Notes: generated from the sequence alone by a model not told the origin. A stretch of DNA of 64,000 nt from Desulfolucanica intricata (GCF_001592105.1 NZ_BCWE01000018.1:27649-91648), one strand, 5' to 3'. Numbered from the stretch's first letter, positions 46,416 through 56,096 are shown. Made by a program: numbers and translations.

Positions 46416-49252
46416 TACCGAAATACCCCCTTCATAGGCTCCTGCCAGGCTGTTTTTAAACTGCTAAGGGGAATGTCAAAAAGAACATTACCGGCATTGC
46501 TTACACTTACAGACTGTTTTGCCGTAGTGGTGCCAATAACTGTATAAGGAACCCCGGCAAAAAGTTCTTCTGCTGCTATTTCGGCAGGTATTTCAACAAT
46601 AAAACACCCGGCTGTTTCGTTAAAAAGGTGGTATTCAGCTTTTTCCCCTTTAGGAATTACAATTTCGGCACCTACTTTTCCACCAAAACACATTTCTGCT
46701 AAAGCAGCGGCTAAGCCACCTTCACTTATGTCATGACAAGCCAATACACTACCACCGGAAATAGCCCTGTGTAATGTATGGAACACATTATTTACTTGCT
46801 TGAGGTTAATACGGGGCAAATTGTTACCGATATATCCGGCTATATCATAATATACTGATCCGGCCATCTCGTAAATATTTCGTTCACCAAGGAGTACGAT
46901 CTTGCTGCCAACCTTTTTAAAATCAGTAGATACTGTTTTTTGCACATCTTCAATACGTCCAAATACTGAAACGCAAAGTACCGGCGGTATCTTAAGAACA
47001 GAACCGTCCTGCCCTCTATAGGTACTGGATAAGCTGTCTTTACCCGAAATAAAGGGCATTCCGGTAACTTTTACAAAGTCAACACAGGCATCCACTGCCT
47101 TGTCCAGAGCACCCAGGGCTTCCTCATCAGGGAATGGCCAGATAAAATTATCAATTAATGTTAAGTCGCTGGGATTTGCTCCTGATGCCACTGCATTTGA
47201 TACTGCTTCCACTGCCGCCCAAAGGCTGCCATAGTACGGATCAATTTTATTTAATACAGGATTTAACCCGTGACTGATAACTACTCCGTAAGGCTTATCT
47301 AAAATAGGAGTAATCACAACCGCATCATTGGGACCGTCATATTCTACACCAGTAAAAGGAAGAAGAGCACTGGAACCCTGCACACCATGGTCATACACTC
47401 GAACAATCGGCTCCTTGGAGCAAACGTTTAAGTGACTCATAACATCACAATAAGTTTTTTCCCAATCAACAGGTTTGCTTACTTCAGGTTCAGCATAGGA
47501 AGGCTTTTGCCATGAAGCTTTCAAAACCCGCTGGGGTAAGCCGTCATGCAAAAATCCCATATCCAAATCGCAAACTGTTTCACCGTTATAACTAACCACT
47601 AAACGCCCATCTCCGGTAAATTCACCAATTGCAGTTGCTTCCACATTATAATTGGAGCATATCTCCAATACCCTCTCCAAATTTTCGGGGGCCACAGCCA
47701 TTACCATTCGTTCCTGACTCTCGGATTGCCAGATTTCCCACGGGTTTAAACCGGAATATTTTAAAGGTACCCGTTCCAGAGTAACCTTTACACCAACTTT
47801 TTCGCCCATTTCCCCTAAAGCCGAACCATAGCCACCGGCCCCACAGTCAGTAATAGCTCTGATCAAACCCTCATCACGGGCTACTAAAATAGCATCACTG
47901 ACACGCTTTTCCTCAATGGCATTGCCAATCTGAACCGCACTGGAATTGACAGTCACCGTTCTATCAGTCATTTCAGCGCTGGAAAAAGTAGCCCCGTGAA
48001 TTCCATCCCTACCGGTACGTCCCCCTAAAACAACAGCAATATCCCCTACTTCCGGGCTACCTTTTTGACATTGGCTGGCAGGTAATATCCCGTAAGCCCC
48101 TACGATAACGGTAGGCTTAGCCCGAAAATCAGGATGGAAGTGCACCGAGCCATTGTTAGTGGGAATACCCATACGGTTTCCATAATCACGAACCCCGGCT
48201 ACTACCCGTCGTAATAAATAGTGGGGGTGTAAGCAGCCCGGCGGAATTTCTTCAGTTGACATCCAGGGCGGAGCAAAACAAAACATGTCTGTGGAAGAAA
48301 TAACTTTAGCTCCCTGCCCGGTACCCATAACATCACGGAATACACCACCACTGCCGGTCATTGCCCCACCATAAGGTTCAATGGCAGAGGGTGAATTGTG
48401 AGTTTCCACTTTTCCGCAGATAGCATGTCCATCATAAAATTCCATTACACCCGAATTATCAACAAAAGCTGAGAGCACCAAAGGGTGATTTGCTTGCTTG
48501 GTAGCCTCCTGAAGACGCTTCAACAGGGGCTTCTTTTCCCGGCCGTCAACAATTAACTTGGCCCGGAAGGTTTTATGACCACAGTGCTCCGACCAGGTTT
48601 GGGCAATGGTCTCAATTTCACAGTCAGTAGGATCACGGTCCAGGGAAATAAAATAAGTTTGAATTACCTTCATCTCTTCCAAATTTAAAAATAATTTATC
48701 TTTACTTAAATCTAAGAGTTCCTCATCATTCATTTTGCGAATAGGTACAATTTGAGTAATACCTGGCTGCCCCGAAATAACCAGTGTTTTCGGTTTTTCA
48801 GTTACCACTCTTTCTACCGTAGCATTAACCAGTAATTTATCGGTAATTTGTTTAATTTCATCGGGCGTAATACCAGTACCCCAAAAACCGTATTCCCAAC
48901 TGGAGTCTGCAGCCACTAACCCTGTAATTCCCAAATCTTTAGCCGACTTTAAAATTGATGCCGCTTCCGGATTCATAACTCCGGGCTGATAGGCTACTTC
49001 CAGTAAAACATCAGCATCTTTTATAACAGATTGATTCACTTGATATGCTTGAAAAACTTCCTCTGCCAAAAGCTTGTTAGCTAAGAAATCGGCCTCATCA
49101 GCTGTTATCCCTTCAAAACGAAAAACTCGCGCCGTCCTAACTTTTTGGACACTGGAAATTCTTAAGGCATCTCTTATTTCATACAGTATTTCTTCTCCCT
49201 TAGGATCAGGTAGATAGGAATGATTTATTACTCTTACTTCCTGAATAGTCAT
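46415..49252 (-). CDS. purL: Phosphoribosylformylglycinamidine synthase, large subunit with fused PurS-like N-terminus
   Basis: PurL converts FGAR to FGAM with ATP. At 945 residues it is longer than the usual small PurL (about 740) and shorter than the large fused enzyme (about 1300). The first 200 or so residues resemble two PurS-like units (EEILYEIRDALRI and LLEVAYQPGVMNPEAASIL). The core begins around TWSEHCGHKTFRAKL, with VETHNSPSAIEPYGGAMTG and GGRTGRDGIHGATFSS. No separate purS is nearby. GGGGAG precedes the ATG, overlapping the stop of the upstream ORF. Confidence 0.93.
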   Translation of the reverse strand: MTIQEVRVINHSYLPDPKGEEILYEIRDALRISSVQKVRTARVFRFEGITADEADFLANKLLAEEVFQAYQVNQSVIKDADVLLEVAYQPGVMNPEAASILKSAKDLGITGLVAADSSWEYGFWGTGITPDEIKQITDKLLVNATVERVVTEKPKTLVISGQPGITQIVPIRKMNDEELLDLSKDKLFLNLEEMKVIQTYFISLDRDPTDCEIETIAQTWSEHCGHKTFRAKLIVDGREKKPLLKRLQEATKQANHPLVLSAFVDNSGVMEFYDGHAICGKVETHNSPSAIEPYGGAMTGSGGVFRDVMGTGQGAKVISSTDMFCFAPPWMSTEEIPPGCLHPHYLLRRVVAGVRDYGNRMGIPTNNGSVHFHPDFRAKPTVIVGAYGILPASQCQKGSPEVGDIAVVLGGRTGRDGIHGATFSSAEMTDRTVTVNSSAVQIGNAIEEKRVSDAILVARDEGLIRAITDCGAGGYGSALGEMGEKVGVKVTLERVPLKYSGLNPWEIWQSESQERMVMAVAPENLERVLEICSNYNVEATAIGEFTGDGRLVVSYNGETVCDLDMGFLHDGLPQRVLKASWQKPSYAEPEVSKPVDWEKTYCDVMSHLNVCSKEPIVRVYDHGVQGSSALLPFTGVEYDGPNDAVVITPILDKPYGVVISHGLNPVLNKIDPYYGSLWAAVEAVSNAVASGANPSDLTLIDNFIWPFPDEEALGALDKAVDACVDFVKVTGMPFISGKDSLSSTYRGQDGSVLKIPPVLCVSVFGRIEDVQKTVSTDFKKVGSKIVLLGERNIYEMAGSVYYDIAGYIGNNLPRINLKQVNNVFHTLHRAISGGSVLACHDISEGGLAAALAEMCFGGKVGAEIVIPKGEKAEYHLFNETAGCFIVEIPAEIAAEELFAGVPYTVIGTTTAKQSVSVSNAGNVLFDIPLSSLKTAWQEPMKGVFR

Positions 49253-49268
49253 ATATTATCTCCCCTAG

Positions 49269-49592
49269 TTAATTCATTTTTGCTCGAATTTTGTTATTAA
49301 TTCTTTCTACCAAATGCATTGTGGAATAGGTATGATAAATCCTTACAACAACACTTTCTATAAATCCATCCAGATCAACTAAGGTTTCATCAATCTCCAT
49401 GTCAATTTCATATAACTCAAATATACTTTTATAAAATTGTTGTAAAATATTTAAACGTGTTTCTTTATTACCAATTTCATTCCATTTATAAAACGGGTCC
49501 TCTATATTACTTTCATAAATTACGTTTAATCGTTTTAAAAATAACTGGCGAAATTCTTCAAAAGTAGGTCTTTTATTGATGTTTGGATTCAT
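49269..49592 (-). CDS. Hypothetical protein upstream of purL
   Basis: A 107-residue, largely helical, acidic protein starting MNPNINKRPTFEEFRQLFLK with no membrane segment and no cysteine. AGGAGG lies 11 bases before the ATG. Only 16 bases separate it from purL, whose ribosome site overlaps its end, so the two are probably cotranscribed. No family recognised. It could be a purine-linked regulator or an unrelated passenger. Confidence 0.6.
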   Translation of the reverse strand: MNPNINKRPTFEEFRQLFLKRLNVIYESNIEDPFYKWNEIGNKETRLNILQQFYKSIFELYEIDMEIDETLVDLDGFIESVVVRIYHTYSTMHLVERINNKIRAKMN

Positions 49593-49967
49593 AAAATAAC
49601 GAACCTCCTTCCATTGACTATTGTATCATATTAGAGCCTTTATTGAATTTATAAATGTTTTATTGGAAAGATTATTTTATGAAAGTAATACCTATAATTT
49701 TAAATTTACCCTAAAAAAATATAAGTCTCCAAAAGTTGGAGACTATATAAATTATATATTATTAAAGAGGGCGTATGTGTTTTTGAAGTTATTTTTATAA
49801 TATACCAAGTTCCCTTAATTTTTAAGTCTTTCCTTGTTAACTGCATTTTTTTGGAGGTTAGTAGCGATATCGATAACTGAACGGAAAAAATTGCTCTAAT
49901 ATATTTAAATATTAAATATAAAAGTGTTATTATATATCCAAATGATGCAATGTAAGGAGTGTTTACC
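49593..49967. other. AT-rich intergenic region between the purL operon and lgt
   Basis: About 375 bases between divergent genes. It must hold the promoters of both. Besides the orphan hairpin at 49724-49744 I see no conserved RNA, operator or convincing ORF; an 89-codon minus-strand frame here overlaps the lgt start and lacks coding character. Confidence 0.5.
49713..49744 (-). terminator. Orphan terminator hairpin upstream of the purL operon
   Basis: AGTCTCCAA and TTGGAGACT pair perfectly, leaving an AAG loop; on the minus strand TATA and seven Ts follow. No minus-strand gene is seen to its right, so what it terminates is unclear. Confidence 0.55.
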
Positions 49968-50735
49968 ATGATCAATCCAATTGCCGTACAAATAGGAAAT
50001 ATTCCAATTCACTGGTATGGTGTAATTATGGCCTCTGCTTTTTTAGCAGGCTTATTTGTCGCTTATCAAAGAGCTATAAAAACCGGCGTTAATCCGGAAC
50101 ACATTTTAAATATCGTAACCCTGGCTATACCGGCCGGTATAATCGGTGCACGAATCTATTATGTAATTTTTGAATGGGAACAATATCGCGATAACATATT
50201 TGAGGCACTGGCTGTTTGGCACGGTGGATTGGCTATTCACGGCGGTTTAATTGGTGGAATCCTGGTAGGATATTTATATGTAAGAAAACAACATTTAAAT
50301 TTTTGGCAGCTAGGGGACCTGGTGGCACCCAGTATCATTTTAGGGCAAAGCATTGGCCGATGGGGTAACTTCATTAACCAAGAAGCCCACGGAGGACCCG
50401 TAAGCAAAAGTTTTATCAGTAACTTTCCCTCATTTATTCAGAACCAAATGTTTATTAACGGTCAGTATTATCACCCAACGTTTCTTTATGAGTCTTTATG
50501 GGATTTTAGTATATTTATTTTCCTTTATCTATATTTGGCCAGAAAAAAATTTCATGGCCAAATACTATTATTATACTTAGGACTATACTCCCTGGGTCGA
50601 CTTTTTATAGAAGGTTTACGTACGGACAGCTTAATGTTAGGAAATATCCGTGTAGCTCAGCTAATGAGTCTAACACTAATCGCAATATCAATCGGCATGT
50701 ATTTTTATAGAAGTTCTAAAGCAGATAAGTTTTAA
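49968..50735 (+). CDS. lgt: Prolipoprotein diacylglyceryl transferase
   Basis: Transfers diacylglycerol from phosphatidylglycerol to the lipobox cysteine of prolipoproteins. The 255 residues show about seven helices, HGGLAIHGGLIGG (His91), the family signature GRWGNFINQEAHGG at 130-143, and YHPTFLYESLWD. AAGGAG precedes the ATG at 49968; a GTG three codons upstream is closer to it and less likely. It works before LspA, also in this window. Confidence 0.95.
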   Translation: MINPIAVQIGNIPIHWYGVIMASAFLAGLFVAYQRAIKTGVNPEHILNIVTLAIPAGIIGARIYYVIFEWEQYRDNIFEALAVWHGGLAIHGGLIGGILVGYLYVRKQHLNFWQLGDLVAPSIILGQSIGRWGNFINQEAHGGPVSKSFISNFPSFIQNQMFINGQYYHPTFLYESLWDFSIFIFLYLYLARKKFHGQILLLYLGLYSLGRLFIEGLRTDSLMLGNIRVAQLMSLTLIAISIGMYFYRSSKADKF

Positions 50736-50738
50736 CAC

Positions 50739-51242
50739 CTAATTTAATAAAGTTGGATAAGCGCTGGGCCTGAGTATATCTAATAAATCATACAGTTCTT
50801 CCTTAGGTTCATTTACCAGGGCCTCATCAACTACTTGTTTTGAAAGTTTTTCCATCCCGCTATAAGCATCATTTATAATAAGTGCCTTTGGTTTTAGCAG
50901 GTCCCGGATATCTACCTCAACCGGTATAGTTTCTTCAAATATACCCCAATCAGTCATTAATACCAATTGTCCTCTGTCCCTGACTACACCCAGAAAATCC
51001 CATAATTCCGGGGTAAAACCGATAGATAAACTTTCCTCATCGGAACCCCAGTTAACTACCAACACCACAATATAATCAAGATTATCAGTTTTAATTAAAT
51101 CCCAACGAAACCAGTAGTTAATTTCTTCTCCACGGGAGATTCGGTCATACAAAGAAGTTAGGTAATCATCAACATTAGACATTATTAGTATTAATGCATC
51201 ATCGAATTCTGCTACCAATTCCGGTAGAAGTACTTCTTGCAT
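50739..51242 (-). CDS. Hypothetical acidic protein
   Basis: A 167-residue acidic protein with no membrane segment. It contains regular alternating hydrophobic stretches (DYIVVLVVNWGSDEESL, GQLVLMTDWGIFEETI) that look like beta strands followed by a helical C-terminus. No motif I recognise. It converges on lgt with 3 bases between stop codons and is separated from htpG by a terminator. Confidence 0.6.
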   Translation of the reverse strand: MQEVLLPELVAEFDDALILIMSNVDDYLTSLYDRISRGEEINYWFRWDLIKTDNLDYIVVLVVNWGSDEESLSIGFTPELWDFLGVVRDRGQLVLMTDWGIFEETIPVEVDIRDLLKPKALIINDAYSGMEKLSKQVVDEALVNEPKEELYDLLDILRPSAYPTLLN

Positions 51243-51319
51243 ATTTTACACCCCCATGCTCTACCTTATATTTAGTATTACATACATATTACGAATTTTA
51301 CAAGATGTTCTTAAAATAA

Positions 51320-51354
51320 ATAACCCTACAGTGATAATAAACTTGTAGGGTTAC
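51320..51354 (-). terminator. Terminator after htpG
   Basis: AACCCTACA and TGTAGGGTT pair around a 13-base loop; on the minus strand ATTTATTTT follows. It lies about 45 bases past the htpG stop. Confidence 0.75.
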
Positions 51355-51396
51355 TTATTTACTTAATTTTAATTATCGTACTTGTACAATCTTAAA

Positions 51397-53271
51397 TTAC
51401 TTTTTTAGAGCACGACCCAAAATCTGATACATCCGTTCAACCATAGTTCGTGGATCAATGATAAAACCTGCCGAGATTAGGGTATGATCGTAAATCTGCT
51501 CAGCAGCAATTTTAGCGAATTCTTCGTCCTTTTCACGCAATAATGCCAGCTGTTTGATAAGTTCATGATTAGGGTTGATTTCCAACACTTTTTTACCAAT
51601 AGTATTATAATCTTTATTTACCACTTGCATTACTCGCTGCATACTACTAGTCATTAACTCATCGCTGTTTAATAAAATTGCAGGACTTTCTACCAGTCGT
51701 TTTGATTCCTTAACCTCACTGACTTTATCTCCAAGTGTTTGCTTCAGCCAATCGGCTAAGGACTTTGTAGTATCACTATCTAATGCATTAGCATTTTGCT
51801 GCACCTCTTTAACCTCAGTCTCCGGAAGTTCCAATTCAGCCTGATCAGCTGACACAAGTTTCTTTCCTTCATATTCCCCCAAATGAGTCATCAAAAAGTC
51901 ATCAATAGGCTCGTGTGTATATATAACCTCAATATCCCGGGCACGAAACATTTCGAGATAAGGCCCCGCCTCAATAATTTCACGACTGGGTCCATTCATG
52001 TAATAGATATATTTCTGGTCGTCCTTCATTCTATTAGTATATTCCTCTAGAGAAATAAATTTACCATCTTCTGATTTAGAAGATTCAAAGCGTAAAAGCT
52101 TAACAATATCCTTGCGATGACCGAAATCAGATGTTGCTCCTTCTTTCAAAAACTTATCAAACTTTCTATAGAATTCAGCATATTTATCCGGATCATTTTT
52201 TGCCTGTTCATTAAGAAATTTAAGAACACGACCGGTAATAACCCGCCGCAGTTTACTGATCAAGGCACTGTCCTGCATGGTCTCCCTGGAAATATTAAGA
52301 GGTATTTCTTCACTATCCACCACACCTTTTATAAACCGTAGCCAATCGGGTAAGATACTTTCAGCATGCTGTTGAATCAATACTTTTCGGCAGTAGAGAT
52401 TTACCCCCGTCTCCATACGGCCAAAACCGGCCCGCTCAAAATTATCTTTAGGTACGAATAAAATAGCATTAATAGAAATAGGAGCATCAGCGGAAAAATG
52501 AAGTCGATAATAAGGTTCATCAAAAGCATTGGCGATAAACTTATAGAACTCGGTATATTCTTCATCTTTAATTTCGTTTTTATTTTTTGTCCATAGAGCT
52601 TGTACAGTATTAACTTTTTCTCCCTCAACAAGGATCGGAAAAGAGACAAAGCTGGAGTACTGATTAATAATACGTTTAATGGTTTCCTTCCGGGCAAACT
52701 CGTAAGCATCTTCTTTAAGCTCCAATATAATTTTCGTTCCCCGCAGGAGATTCTCTACGGGACGAATAGTGTAACTCCCAACCCCTTCGGATGACCATTC
52801 ATACCCCTCTGCATCAGGCCGATAAGAATGTGTCAGTACACGAACTTTTTTTGCTACCATAAAAGCTGAGTAAAAGCCTACTCCAAATTGACCAATTAAA
52901 TTAACATCTTTCTTCACTGTTTCGGCCATATTACGCAAAAAATCTTTTGAACCTGAATGGGCAATAGTACCGAGATTTTCAACCAACTCATCTTCTGTCA
53001 TACCAATTCCTGTATCAGTAATAGTAAGCGTGTGTTCTTTATCGTCTAGTTCTATTGAAATCTCTAATGGTAAATCTTTTTCATAAACATCTTCATTGGT
53101 TAGACTTTCATACCTAAGTTTCTCTAAAGCATCGGCTGCATTAGAGATTAACTCCCGTAAGAATATTTCCCGATCGGTATAAAGGGAATTTATAACAATA
53201 TCCAGCAGTTGTTTAACTTCCGCCTGAAATTCTCTTGTTACAGGCTGCTTTGTCTTAGTATTACCAGACAT
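51397..53271 (-). CDS. htpG: Chaperone protein HtpG (Hsp90)
   Basis: An ATP-dependent chaperone. The 624 residues contain the GHKL ATPase motifs: ELISNAADALEKLRYES, DTGIGMTEDELVENLGTIAHSG and GQFGVGFYSAFMVA. The middle domain includes GVVDSEEIPLNISRE. GGGGG lies 8 bases before the ATG at 53271; another ATG five codons upstream overlaps that site. A perfect CIRCE operator lies 46 bases upstream, so HrcA should repress it. Confidence 0.95.
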   Translation of the reverse strand: MSGNTKTKQPVTREFQAEVKQLLDIVINSLYTDREIFLRELISNAADALEKLRYESLTNEDVYEKDLPLEISIELDDKEHTLTITDTGIGMTEDELVENLGTIAHSGSKDFLRNMAETVKKDVNLIGQFGVGFYSAFMVAKKVRVLTHSYRPDAEGYEWSSEGVGSYTIRPVENLLRGTKIILELKEDAYEFARKETIKRIINQYSSFVSFPILVEGEKVNTVQALWTKNKNEIKDEEYTEFYKFIANAFDEPYYRLHFSADAPISINAILFVPKDNFERAGFGRMETGVNLYCRKVLIQQHAESILPDWLRFIKGVVDSEEIPLNISRETMQDSALISKLRRVITGRVLKFLNEQAKNDPDKYAEFYRKFDKFLKEGATSDFGHRKDIVKLLRFESSKSEDGKFISLEEYTNRMKDDQKYIYYMNGPSREIIEAGPYLEMFRARDIEVIYTHEPIDDFLMTHLGEYEGKKLVSADQAELELPETEVKEVQQNANALDSDTTKSLADWLKQTLGDKVSEVKESKRLVESPAILLNSDELMTSSMQRVMQVVNKDYNTIGKKVLEINPNHELIKQLALLREKDEEFAKIAAEQIYDHTLISAGFIIDPRTMVERMYQILGRALKK

Positions 53272-53316
53272 ACTAAAAACCCCCATTTTTTATTTTAAGA
53301 GAATTATGTATACTTA

Positions 53317-53343
53317 TTAGCACTCACCTTAATTGAGTGCTAA
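53317..53343 (-). promoter_or_regulatory. CIRCE operator (HrcA site) of htpG
   Basis: Perfect inverted repeat TTAGCACTC, 9-base spacer, GAGTGCTAA. This is the exact 9-N9-9 CIRCE consensus. The AT-rich stretch to its right (53344-53420) would hold the promoter (for example TTGTTT, 17 bases, TATTTA on the minus strand). Confidence 0.95.
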
Positions 53344-53610
53344 TATAAATAAATAGTAACAAACTATAAAACAAAAAGCAATTCTTTTCAGTTAGAAATT
53401 TTTAATATAGTTAATGTTTAAATTTAATTATTAAAAAATTTCTCTTACAAGCTCTTTCATATAAAATAAGTCTAAATATATACCTAGTTAAAAAATGCCC
53501 AAAACGCTTACCATTTTATTCATATACATACATATTTTATCTTCCTTTAGCTGGTTGACTGTATTAAAATTGTGACTGGTACAGTAACTTAAATTAAGGA
53601 TGTGTTTAAT
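53344..53610. other. AT-rich region between htpG and the next gene
   Basis: About 265 bases holding the htpG promoter and the start region of the plus-strand gene at 53611. A TTGACT and an extended-like TGGTACAGT lie near 53550-53580 but are spaced 19 bases. No further feature seen. Confidence 0.4.
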
Positions 53611-54210
53611 ATGGCCAAACAGAGAAAAAAAGTACCTGAATTAACTGTTAGTGGATTTAAGTATGACAAGGAGCTTGCCAGAGTTCCAATTAAAGTTTTT
53701 CCTGCCCTGCAAGCATTAATAGCTAATCAACTTGACTTAATGGAAATAGCTGAAAAGCACCAGCCTGATAAATTTATATTTCTTGAAGCTCATAAGAGTG
53801 AATTGGCTGAAGTTGAGGAAACCATTTCTAAGGCCCACTCATTATATTTTGAAAAAAAAGAAAGAGAAAAAGCCAAAAGGGCTGAAAAAAGAAAGACTCA
53901 GCCCTTAATAGAGGATTCTTCTTCCGGCAAAACCTTTATTAAAAATCCGGAATTCGGGGATTATGAACTTGCAGTAGATACTATAGAGACCGAACCACCA
54001 TCACTGGATGAACTTGCTTCTAAAATAAGCCCGGGGCTGCCATCATCAAAATATGAATCCCGTAAGCCCACTCCACGGCCGGAGGAAAAAATAGACCTAA
54101 GAAGAATTGCTGTGGGGGCATCAATAAAAGCATTACAAGGACTATTGAATCGTGAACTTACTGAAAAAGAAATTACTGCAATAGAAAAGGAAATCGACTC
54201 TTATTTGTAA
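53611..54210 (+). CDS. Hypothetical protein with charged linker
   Basis: A 199-residue cytoplasmic protein starting MAKQRKKVPELTVSGFKYDK. It has a highly charged lysine/glutamate-rich helix around residues 80-105 (EKKEREKAKRAEKRK), a proline-rich linker, and a final helical segment ALQGLLNRELTEKEITAIEK. No domain recognised. AAGGAT precedes the ATG. It ends at a terminator shared with the next gene. Confidence 0.6.
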   Translation: MAKQRKKVPELTVSGFKYDKELARVPIKVFPALQALIANQLDLMEIAEKHQPDKFIFLEAHKSELAEVEETISKAHSLYFEKKEREKAKRAEKRKTQPLIEDSSSGKTFIKNPEFGDYELAVDTIETEPPSLDELASKISPGLPSSKYESRKPTPRPEEKIDLRRIAVGASIKALQGLLNRELTEKEITAIEKEIDSYL

Positions 54211-54237
54211 AAAATACATCTTTCGGGTAAGAGCATA

Positions 54238-54282
54238 GTAAATAGACAGAGGCAACAGTTTAGCCTCTGCCTATTTATTATC
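54238..54282. terminator. Bidirectional terminator between convergent genes
   Basis: AATAGACAGAGGC and GCCTCTGCCTATT pair around AACAGTTTA (one mismatch). T/A-rich sequence lies on both sides, and it overlaps the flavoprotein stop codon. Confidence 0.75.
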
Positions 54283-55510
54283 TAACAGCGCTAATCCCAC
54301 TCAGGTACCCTGTTGAGAAAGCTATTTGTAAGTTATAACCCCCTGTCAAAGCATCTACATCAATAACTTCTCCGGCAAAAAACAGCCCTTTAACAATTTT
54401 TGATTCCAGAGTGGACGGGTTAATTTCCTTTGTATTAATGCCTCCGCTGGTGACAATTGCCTCGTTTAACGGCCTGGTTCCGGTTACAGTTAGCTCCAGG
54501 TTCTTTAAAGTATACACCAATTGTTCCCGCTCTTTTTTAGTAATCTGGTTTACTTGTTTATGGATATCCAGGCCGGACAAATTTAAAATAACAGGAATTA
54601 TTCTTTGGGGAAGCAGATCATCAAGCGAATTCTTCAGATGTTTTCCCGCATATTTATCAAAATCTCTTAGGAGACGAGCATCAAGTTGTTCCTTTGACAA
54701 AGCCGGCTTTAAATCAATTCTCAGTGTTATATGATTATCAAGGTATTTTCTTATATAACTACTTATACTTAAAATAATGGGACCGGACACACCAAAATGC
54801 GTGAACAACATTTCACCAAACTGTTCTGCTTTGACCCTGTTATTTATAATCGCCTGAACAGTCACATTTTTTAAAGACAGCCCCTGTAAATCTTCAACCC
54901 ATTTTTCCTTAGTCACCAAGGGAACCAGGGAAGGTTTCGGCTCAATAATAGAATGGCCTAATTGCTGTGCCATTCGGTAGCCATCTCCGGTTGAACCCGT
55001 TTGCCTGTAAGACATCCCCCCGGTTGCTATTAGTACCTTTTCTCCTAATACCTGACTGCTATTATCTATCAGTACACCGGTCACATGATTATCCTTTACC
55101 AATACTTTCTTAACTTCTGCATTCAGCCTTATTTCTACATTATTTATCTGTAATAATTTATGAAGTGCTTTGATAACATCACTAGATTTGTTTGATGCGG
55201 GAAATACTCTGTTCCCCCGTTCTACTTTAGTTTTTACTCCTAAAGAATTTAAAAGCTCTATTAACTGGTAATTATTAAAACTATTAAAGGCGCTGTACAG
55301 AAATTTTTTATTGGTAGTAATACTGTTTAAAAAATCATCAATATCACCGTAATTAGTAACATTGCATCGACCTTTACCGGTTATATAGAGTTTTTTACCA
55401 AGTTTCTCGTTTTTCTCCAGAAGAATTACCCTAAGACCTTTCTGCGCTGCTGTCGCGGCACCTAACATACCTGCCGGGCCACCGCCTACAACAATCAGGT
55501 TGTAAACCAA
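54278..55510 (-). CDS. HI0933/YhiN-family flavoprotein
   Basis: The 410 residues begin with the FAD motif VVGGGPAGMLGAATAA and the family signature KLGKKLYITGKGRCNVTN. LIATGGMSYRQTGSTGDGYRMAQQLGH lies in the centre, and AGEVIDVDALTGGYNLQIAFSTG near the C-terminus is a second FAD contact. Substrates of this family are poorly known; some gut relatives (BaiN) act in bile-acid reduction. Start TTG at 55510 behind GGAGG. It stands alone. Confidence 0.88.
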   Translation of the reverse strand: MVYNLIVVGGGPAGMLGAATAAQKGLRVILLEKNEKLGKKLYITGKGRCNVTNYGDIDDFLNSITTNKKFLYSAFNSFNNYQLIELLNSLGVKTKVERGNRVFPASNKSSDVIKALHKLLQINNVEIRLNAEVKKVLVKDNHVTGVLIDNSSQVLGEKVLIATGGMSYRQTGSTGDGYRMAQQLGHSIIEPKPSLVPLVTKEKWVEDLQGLSLKNVTVQAIINNRVKAEQFGEMLFTHFGVSGPIILSISSYIRKYLDNHITLRIDLKPALSKEQLDARLLRDFDKYAGKHLKNSLDDLLPQRIIPVILNLSGLDIHKQVNQITKKEREQLVYTLKNLELTVTGTRPLNEAIVTSGGINTKEINPSTLESKIVKGLFFAGEVIDVDALTGGYNLQIAFSTGYLSGISAVR

Positions 55511-55626
55511 TTTCTACGCCTCCGATTTCTTTAATGTACATAATTATACTCCGAAAACTATTACTGCTGCAAATTATAAAATATCTGATCGGAGACAATG
55601 ATTTGATTCAATAATAAAAACTTAGT

Positions 55627-56079
55627 TTACCCCTGCATATCCTTATTAATCTTTTTAAGTTTCTTTTCAATATCACTTACCGGCTTTTTTTCACTAATTT
55701 TCTTTTCTATTTGTTGAAGTTCAAAAAATAATTTTTTATCGGACGTTACATGAATTTTATAATCTTTATTTACTGTACTAACCTTGTTATGTACTTCTTC
55801 TTTAATGGATTTTAAGCGTAAGCGCTCAAACCCACTTACTTTAATAGCAATAGATATATCTTTATCTAACACTACAGCAGTACTTTCTTCAACACCTTCA
55901 ATAGTTTGAACAATTTCCTTTACTTTTCGGGCAAGCTCCGGTTTAATTTGCACATGTTTATCAACACTACTATTCTGTAACTGCGGTTGAGGTTTTTGTT
56001 GTGGGGAATCTTTCATTCCACAACCGGTTAACAAAACTAACAATATCAATATTATACCAATTTTTCCGATTTTTCTCAT
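55627..56079 (-). CDS. YhcN/YlaJ-family sporulation lipoprotein
   Basis: A 150-residue lipoprotein with signal peptide and lipobox LLTGCGMK. The family core reads LARKVKEIVQTIEGVEESTAVVLDKDISIAIKVSG. YhcN-type lipoproteins sit on the spore inner membrane; in spoVA2mob operons a member is part of the module. It lies 17 bases after spoVAE, so it is the last gene of the operon. Confidence 0.85.
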   Translation of the reverse strand: MRKIGKIGIILILLVLLTGCGMKDSPQQKPQPQLQNSSVDKHVQIKPELARKVKEIVQTIEGVEESTAVVLDKDISIAIKVSGFERLRLKSIKEEVHNKVSTVNKDYKIHVTSDKKLFFELQQIEKKISEKKPVSDIEKKLKKINKDMQG

Positions 56080-56096
56080 CTTCTCACCTTTTCTTT

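Noticed and set aside
49706..49975. 89-codon minus-strand frame antisense to the lgt start
   Set aside because: It covers the lgt ribosome site and the orphan terminator, has no ribosome site of its own, and has low-complexity AT-driven composition.
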